Below are positions 59,401-64,000 of a stretch of 64,000 nt of DNA, in pieces. Within the stretch, counting starts at the first letter, position 1. Each line of letters opens with the position of its first letter. Position numbers and translations under genes: made by a program. The notes below the pieces were generated by a model, which was not told where the DNA came from, made no database searches, and saw nothing but the letters and a program-made list of their open reading frames with translations. The stretch comes from Nemopilema nomurai. Its lineage: Eukaryota; Cnidaria; Scyphozoa; Rhizostomeae; Rhizostomatidae. The DNA lies in assembly GCA_003864495.1 (NCBI GenBank), contig ML133429.1, positions 372,001 through 436,000 of the forward strand, read 5' to 3'.

Positions 59401-59975
59401 CGGGCCTATTAACAGTGTCTTGTTTCACCCTGACGGCAAAAGGTTAGTTTGGCGGAGGGATTAATCCGCTTGTACCTACTGCAAAAGACATCCAGTTTAG
59501 TCCAAATGTCGCAGTTCGCGGGTATTTAAATAAGAAATCGATGTTGATCGGTCAACCTATTCTGCAATGGTCATAACTTTGTTGTTAAACTCTAAAGACC
59601 ATAATTTGTCACTCTTGCCTTTTTCAATCTAATTGCCACTCTTTCTCTTCCCCCTTCCATTGCCCCCTTCCTATCTCTCTTTCAAACTTTATTGAATTTT
59701 CTCATCATCCACTACAACCAATATCCCTCAGCTGTCTCTTTATTTCTTCCCATTATCATCCTTTCATCTTCTTTATCAACACGAATCTTGCTGCAACCCT
59801 CTATGTTCTAAGTTATGTTCTAATTTCCCATCACAAACGTAGAACTTGACCAGCCTCGACTCTATGCTAACCCCGTTCTCATTTCGTCTACAGTTACAGC
59901 AGTGGCGGTGAAGATGGCTACGTCAGAGTTCACACATTTGACCCTTCGTATTATGACCTTAAGTTTGACTTCTAA
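53435..59975 (+). CDS. EIF3I: Eukaryotic translation initiation factor 3 subunit I
   Basis: WD40 beta-propeller scaffold of the eIF3 complex, cytosolic. Exons: 53435-53437 (coding only ATG, directly followed by GTAAGC), 54584-54764, 54901-55110, 55841-55971, 56858-56968, 58180-58269, 59276-59442, 59894-59975. They sum to 975 bp with every phase matching, giving 324 residues; human eIF3i has 325. The protein starts [22 protein letters not shown] repeats are visible at GHERS...VWYS, GHNGAVW...[44 protein letters not shown]...TASKDNTAK and [16 protein letters not shown]. The family hallmark [13 protein letters not shown] is present, and the end is YDLKFDF. A SINE lies in intron 1 just before exon 2. 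Introns have ordinary GT-AG ends. Confidence 0.97.
54272..54512 (+). mobile_element. tRNA-derived SINE, copy 2
   Basis: Better preserved than the copy at 26658. The A box TGGCTCAGTGGTTAGAGGCA begins at 54280 and the B box AGTTCGAGTCC at 54324, spaced as in a tRNA gene. The non-tRNA body and the two 3' hairpins (ACACTG...CAGTGT and CTACCTT...AAGGTAG) are shared with copy 1, and the tail is CAACAAATACAATACA. It lies in eIF3i intron 1, ending about 70 bp before exon 2. Confidence 0.9.
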
Positions 59976-60252
59976 ATACTGTAACTATTTATCGTCCAAA
60001 AGTTTGGTATTTTCTTCGTCTCCTGTCTCTGAATCGTCGTTAAAGGGTAAGATAAATGATTTGCAAAGTGCATTCATTATTTTCAGGTTTTTAACAATGG
60101 TAAGGGGCCACTGACTCATACCAAAGTGTCATGCCCGAGACATGATGATACAGTGCTGTATCACATGATTTCAATGTGAAATCAAGAAAATTGATATTGA
60201 TTTTATTAGCTTCTTCCTAGTACTGCTCTTGAAAACATAACAGGGCAGAACA

Positions 60253-60358
60253 CGACCCAACGCGAAACGGGCCGACTCGACACAACAGACAACCTCCCAT
60301 CTGCCCGATACGACAGACAACATCTCATCTGCCCGAAACGACAGACAACCACTCATCA
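60253..60358. repeat. Short tandem repeat of about 30-bp units
   Basis: Three units built on CGACAGACAAC-TCTCATCTGC then CCGAAA, the first more diverged. Unusually GC-rich for its neighbourhood. Confidence 0.75.
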
Positions 60359-60476
60359 TTTTCAGCAATTGAGCTTTGGTTGCTCTTAGAAATTAATACG
60401 AATAGTGTTACATTCAGCCTTTTCACCTTCCAATTCACTTAAAAATTTTACATTCAACACAGAAAAACTGAAAAAT

Positions 60477-60718
60477 CTAGGCAATCCTACTAGGCAATCC
60501 TACTAGGCAATCCTACTAGACAATCCTACTAGGCAATCTTACTGGGCAATCTTACTAGGCAATCCTACTAAGCAATCCTACTAGACAATCCTACTAGGCA
60601 ATCTTACTGGGCAATCTTACTAGGCAATCCTACTAAGCAATCCTACTAGGCAATCCTACTAGGCAATCCTACTAGACAATCTTAATAGGCATTCTTAATA
60701 GGCAATCTTAATAGGCAA
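60477..60718. repeat. 14-bp minisatellite, about 17 copies
   Basis: Head-to-tail units of AGGCAATCCTACT with T (14 bp). Variants AGACAATCC, GGGCAATCTTACT and AAGCAATCC recur in blocks, showing block-wise amplification. The last copies are eroded to AATCTTAATAGGC. Confidence 0.95.
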
Positions 60719-61496
60719 GCTGCATGCATCACAAATCTCTACGCAAGCATATGCTCTCACTAAATGAAAGGCGTGGCTACATTCCATAATTACAAACGCG
60801 GTTTCGTGGAAGGCTCTTCGCGGCTTTCGATGCTGTTTTGCTAGAGACGGGTGATGGTTGGAATACTGTATGCCAGTTGCTGGTTCACAGCCCGAAGAAG
60901 GGTGTCTCGCAGTTATTAGAAGGAAACAAAGTTATTAAAAGTTACTGCAAACAACCACACTATAACAGTGTCTCCAATGAGAGCCCATCCTTCTAACATT
61001 TTACAGGTTGTATATTTAAGTTTAATAAAAATATTTCTTCTTTGTATTTTTTGTATCAAAGTCCCCCCCTCCCCCTCCATTCTTTGGCCGCATCGATGCC
61101 CCTGAATAACTGACATGGAATATGTTTTAAAGTGCTTACAGCCCAGAAGGTTGATGCAACCCATTATCTTTGTTTAATTACCTGAACGTCGTTTCAAATT
61201 TTCCCGAAATAAGATTGGATCGTACGAATGTTTATGCTTTGAATGCATGCTGCAAAATGCTTTTGTCCTATATAATTATTAGGGGTATGCTTGGCGGGTT
61301 TGAGGACCACACGTAACGTGCATCCAATGAATATTGTTTGGTCGAACATAGTCGAGTATTACCCCCCGGCGTCGCGTATGTTTTGATTCTGCGCAGTAGT
61401 CTCGCTCAAGCCGGGTCGCTTTGAAACAGTGGTGCCAATCGAATCTGTTCGTTGGAGCAGTACGTCGCACTGTCACAGCTGACCAAGACAACCAAA

Positions 61497-64000
61497 ATGT
61501 CGCAAAAACAGATGCTGGTTGCTTTCGCCTTAATCACCGTTTATCAAGTGTGTGTCTATGGCGAAGGTACGTCGTCGTTTTGATTAATCGTTTGCTAATT
61601 ATTTTGTACACATAACTGAGGCCGTGTAATGTGGGATGTAATATGTTGTTGTTATTTGCAAATTGACAGGGTCTCGTCTTTTATGCCGAATGCCTACAGC
61701 CCGTTAAAGTTTTCTATTTTGTCAACCATTTACAAAACGTCCTAAAGTTTAAACCCGGAAAAGAAGCCCCATGCAACATGATCCCCCCGACAATTCAATT
61801 GAGTCACATTTATAAACAGATACTATAAAATGATAGCAAAGGTCGGCTTTTGTCACGTGTTACTTGCTCGTCTGGTAAGCCAGTGAAAATTTGACCAAAG
61901 TTGCAGGTGAAACGGAGAATGGATAATAACAAAGGAATTTCGAGAAGAAGTTCGGGGCATTGAAAACAGCTGGGTTAAGATGTCCATCCCTCGTGTTAGA
62001 CATTGTTCAAGAGCAATGAAAACTTATTATCATCCTTGTCAATGTTTTCATGTAGTTTTTATTTCATTCCCAAATGTTAAAGATTTGCTCGATTTAAAAA
62101 GGTTCTTTCATCATTTTCACTGCTGTTTGTAAGTTAGATAACTGAACTGAACATGTAGATTTGCAGGTACAGCACTTAAAATATTTTTTTATTTCAAGAT
62201 ATGGTTTTCAAAAAAGCTCCCCCTTCTTTTGAAGAGCGACCACCATTTCAGGACAAGGCCAAGATGGGTAACTATTTTTCATCCTTCAGCCTCTGAAGAC
62301 TTCCGGGAAATTTTTATCTTCTGTAATAGTGATAGTTTTGATTTCGTTTAGTTTGTTATTTGTTACCATAGCAATTTGTCATCTTTGCACATTTTATTGT
62401 TGTATTTCCTTTTGTTGTCTAATTGAATATTTTTAATTCAGTAATTATTTCTCTAGGGAGTTTTTGTATCACTATTCAGTCTACTTAATTAGTCTTGGGG
62501 GTAATATCGTTTGTGTTCACTCTTTTTTGTAATTGCGTAGCCATTTAGTATTTCAATTATTTTTTGTTTATTTAATACTTTGGGCGTTTTTTAGCTAGAA
62601 CACAGAATAGAGATTACATAGTAATATAATACATAGATTGTAATCTCTATTCTGTGGCTAGAATTAGGAGGAGATGTAGGAGGGAGAGAGTCCAGCGAAA
62701 CACTCTTTTTCTGTCGGTCAGTCGGTCAAAGGCACGAATCATGGGCTTGTGACAGCAAGTAACGAAAAGGTCATTATGCTTGAGAAAGATTTTGTCACAT
62801 TAGATTCATTTTAGTCGTTTAGAGATACGCATATAGGATGTATCTGTTGTCGAAGACCTCTCGGGTATCGCTTGTGAAAGGTTACGCCCATGTCACGTCC
62901 GTATGCTGTTTGGCACATGAAGTGTATGTAGCTGCAAGGGAAGATTTCGTATTGGAAGAAGAGAAAGGATATTTCACATATAGAAATACGTCGTTTTAGT
63001 TTTTATTTGTTGACAATCATTCACGATATTACTTTTCTGAAACAAGCAGAAACTTCTTGTGTCTTTTTGTATTTTGGGAAGATTTTTGACATTCGAGGTA
63101 AGCGCACTGACCTCCATTTGATGGATATCAAAAGCTCCAATTCGTGTGTGGTGAGCAGGGAAGTAGTGGTTGGGGGTTCAACGGGGGCAGGGGTGTGGGG
63201 CTCAGCCCCTCTCACTGCTCTCAGGGTACTGGAGTCTTTCATCCAATCCGCCAAAGGCAGTAGATTTTGTTTTCACTGGCAGAAGGGTCCCATCAGCATC
63301 AACGAGGCCCGAACTTTATTCACCTCTCATTCTCTTCAATTAAAGATGCACTTAAACGCACTGAGTCGCCTTATGGGAACCAAGCTTAAGAGCAAATGGT
63401 TGCACATTCATCCTACGCACTGGCGTACTTCAAATAGAAAAATTTGTTTCCAAGCTCATGAGATAACTAGAGTTAGTACAAGTTATGAGATAATTTGAGA
63501 TAATATGAGAGAATCATGAGATAATTTTAGCAAACTACTCTACTATGTGATATTGTTTCAATCATCTTGAAAAGTTAACTCATGGTTAAGAAAAATTAAC
63601 TTGGTGCAAAGGGCTGAAATGGGGCAATAGTGGCGTGGTATCCGGAACCACGCCCATTACCCTAGCACACTGCAGTAGCACCCCCCCTCCCCTTGTTAAA
63701 ATTTTACGACTAAATCCCTGGTGGTGAGCCCACACTTTTTCTATATCTGCCATATCTTATTATTCATGGTAGCAAGAAATAGTGGAAACATAATTTTTGC
63801 ATGCTCGAAAGCTTTGGTCGTTTGCAGTAGGATCTAATAAATTATGAAGAATGTGATTCAAGTTTACAAAAATTATGCTTCCGTTGTTTCGTGCTTGCTT
63901 CTATTGTTTTGTAAGTTATTTAGAACCTTTTCACCGACTCCAGTGATTTCTCCATTTTCTTTTATTGGCAGTATCTGCTACAATTGCTGCAAGAAAATTT
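61497..64000 (+). CDS. Start of an unrecognised secreted protein gene (cut by window end)
   Basis: Exon 1 (61497-61566) encodes MSQKQMLVAFALITVYQVCV then YGE, a good cleavable signal peptide, and ends in phase 1 at GAAG/GTACGT. Exon 2 (62199-62267) continues in phase as DMVFKKAPPSFEERPPFQ then DKAKM, ending ATGG/GTAACT, again phase 1. An acceptor TTATTGGCAG at 63971 could start the next exon in phase (VSATIAARKF), which runs off the window. The first two junctions are strong. The third could skip an exon in the 1.7-kb gap. I do not recognise the protein; the short mature start is charged and proline-rich. Confidence 0.55.
62595..62661. repeat. Near-perfect hairpin in intron 2 of the secreted-protein gene
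   Basis: CACAGAATAGAGATTACA (62601-62618) is repeated exactly in reverse complement at 62639-62656, extended by flanking CTAG on both sides with a one-base mismatch in between. The loop is 20 bases, AT-rich. Likely a folded-back element end or a small inverted duplication. Confidence 0.8.
62662..63970. other. Remaining intron, no further gene supported
   Basis: A 160-codon frame at about 63010-63498 lacks a good start, and its middle (GGGTTCAACGGGGGCAGGGG and on) resembles low-complexity repeat DNA rather than a domain. A run of GAGATAATT-like units lies at 63460-63530. Confidence 0.35.

Larger units (their letters stand above)
59976..61496. other. eIF3i 3' flank and promoter region of the next gene
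   Basis: No gene beyond the two minisatellites listed. No clear AATAAA after the eIF3i stop; ATAAAT occurs at about 60052. From about 61270 to 61490 base composition becomes more balanced and richer in CG dinucleotides, as expected near the start of the secreted-protein gene; TATATAATTAT at about 61268 is a weak TATA candidate. Confidence 0.35.

Noticed and set aside
63007..63498. 163-codon open frame on the plus strand
   Set aside because: No ATG at its start, no domain, and the middle is low-complexity G-rich repeat DNA; it overlaps the intron of the secreted-protein gene.

Overview
The window is nuclear DNA from an intron-rich animal. All recognisable genes are multi-exon with GT-AG introns, and the DNA between them is AT-rich and full of repeats. 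The gene set (nicotinic receptor subunit, acyl-protein thioesterase, cohesin acetyltransferase ESCO, eIF3i) is metazoan. The receptor keeps the 45-bp and 110-bp exons known from vertebrate receptor genes. Slow-evolving intron positions together with tRNA-derived SINEs and degenerate LINEs make a cnidarian such as an anthozoan the best guess. That is an inference and no species is claimed.

Layout. 1-11.2 kb: a degenerate tandem repeat, one possible signal-peptide exon, one short coding-like fragment, otherwise no supported gene. 11.2-15.3 kb: a Cys-loop receptor gene of nicotinic alpha type on the minus strand. 15.3-20.7 kb: no supported gene. 20.7-28.2 kb and 36.3-45.3 kb: two copies of a segmental duplication, each carrying a complete ten-exon acyl-protein thioesterase gene (216 residues, minus strand). 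Copy B has a dead LINE in intron 1, and the LINE is itself interrupted by an LTR-like fragment. 29.7-36.1 kb, between the copies: a pair of 176-bp direct repeats enclosing a 3.2-kb satellite block arranged as a giant inverted repeat. 45.1-52.0 kb: ESCO on the plus strand, head to head with thioesterase copy B across a short promoter holding CCAAT and E2F-type motifs. 53.4-60.0 kb: the complete eIF3i gene. 61.5 kb to the end: the start of an unrecognised secreted protein.

The genes are unrelated housekeeping or signalling genes rather than a pathway. ESCO acetylates cohesin in S phase, eIF3i is a translation-initiation scaffold, the thioesterases depalmitoylate proteins, and the receptor is a ligand-gated cation channel. 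The structural novelty lies in the duplication, the palindromic satellite between its copies, and the way the duplication breakpoint falls beside the ESCO/thioesterase promoter. Splice structures were derived by eye from reading frame, splice dinucleotides and family conservation. No alignment or search was run.
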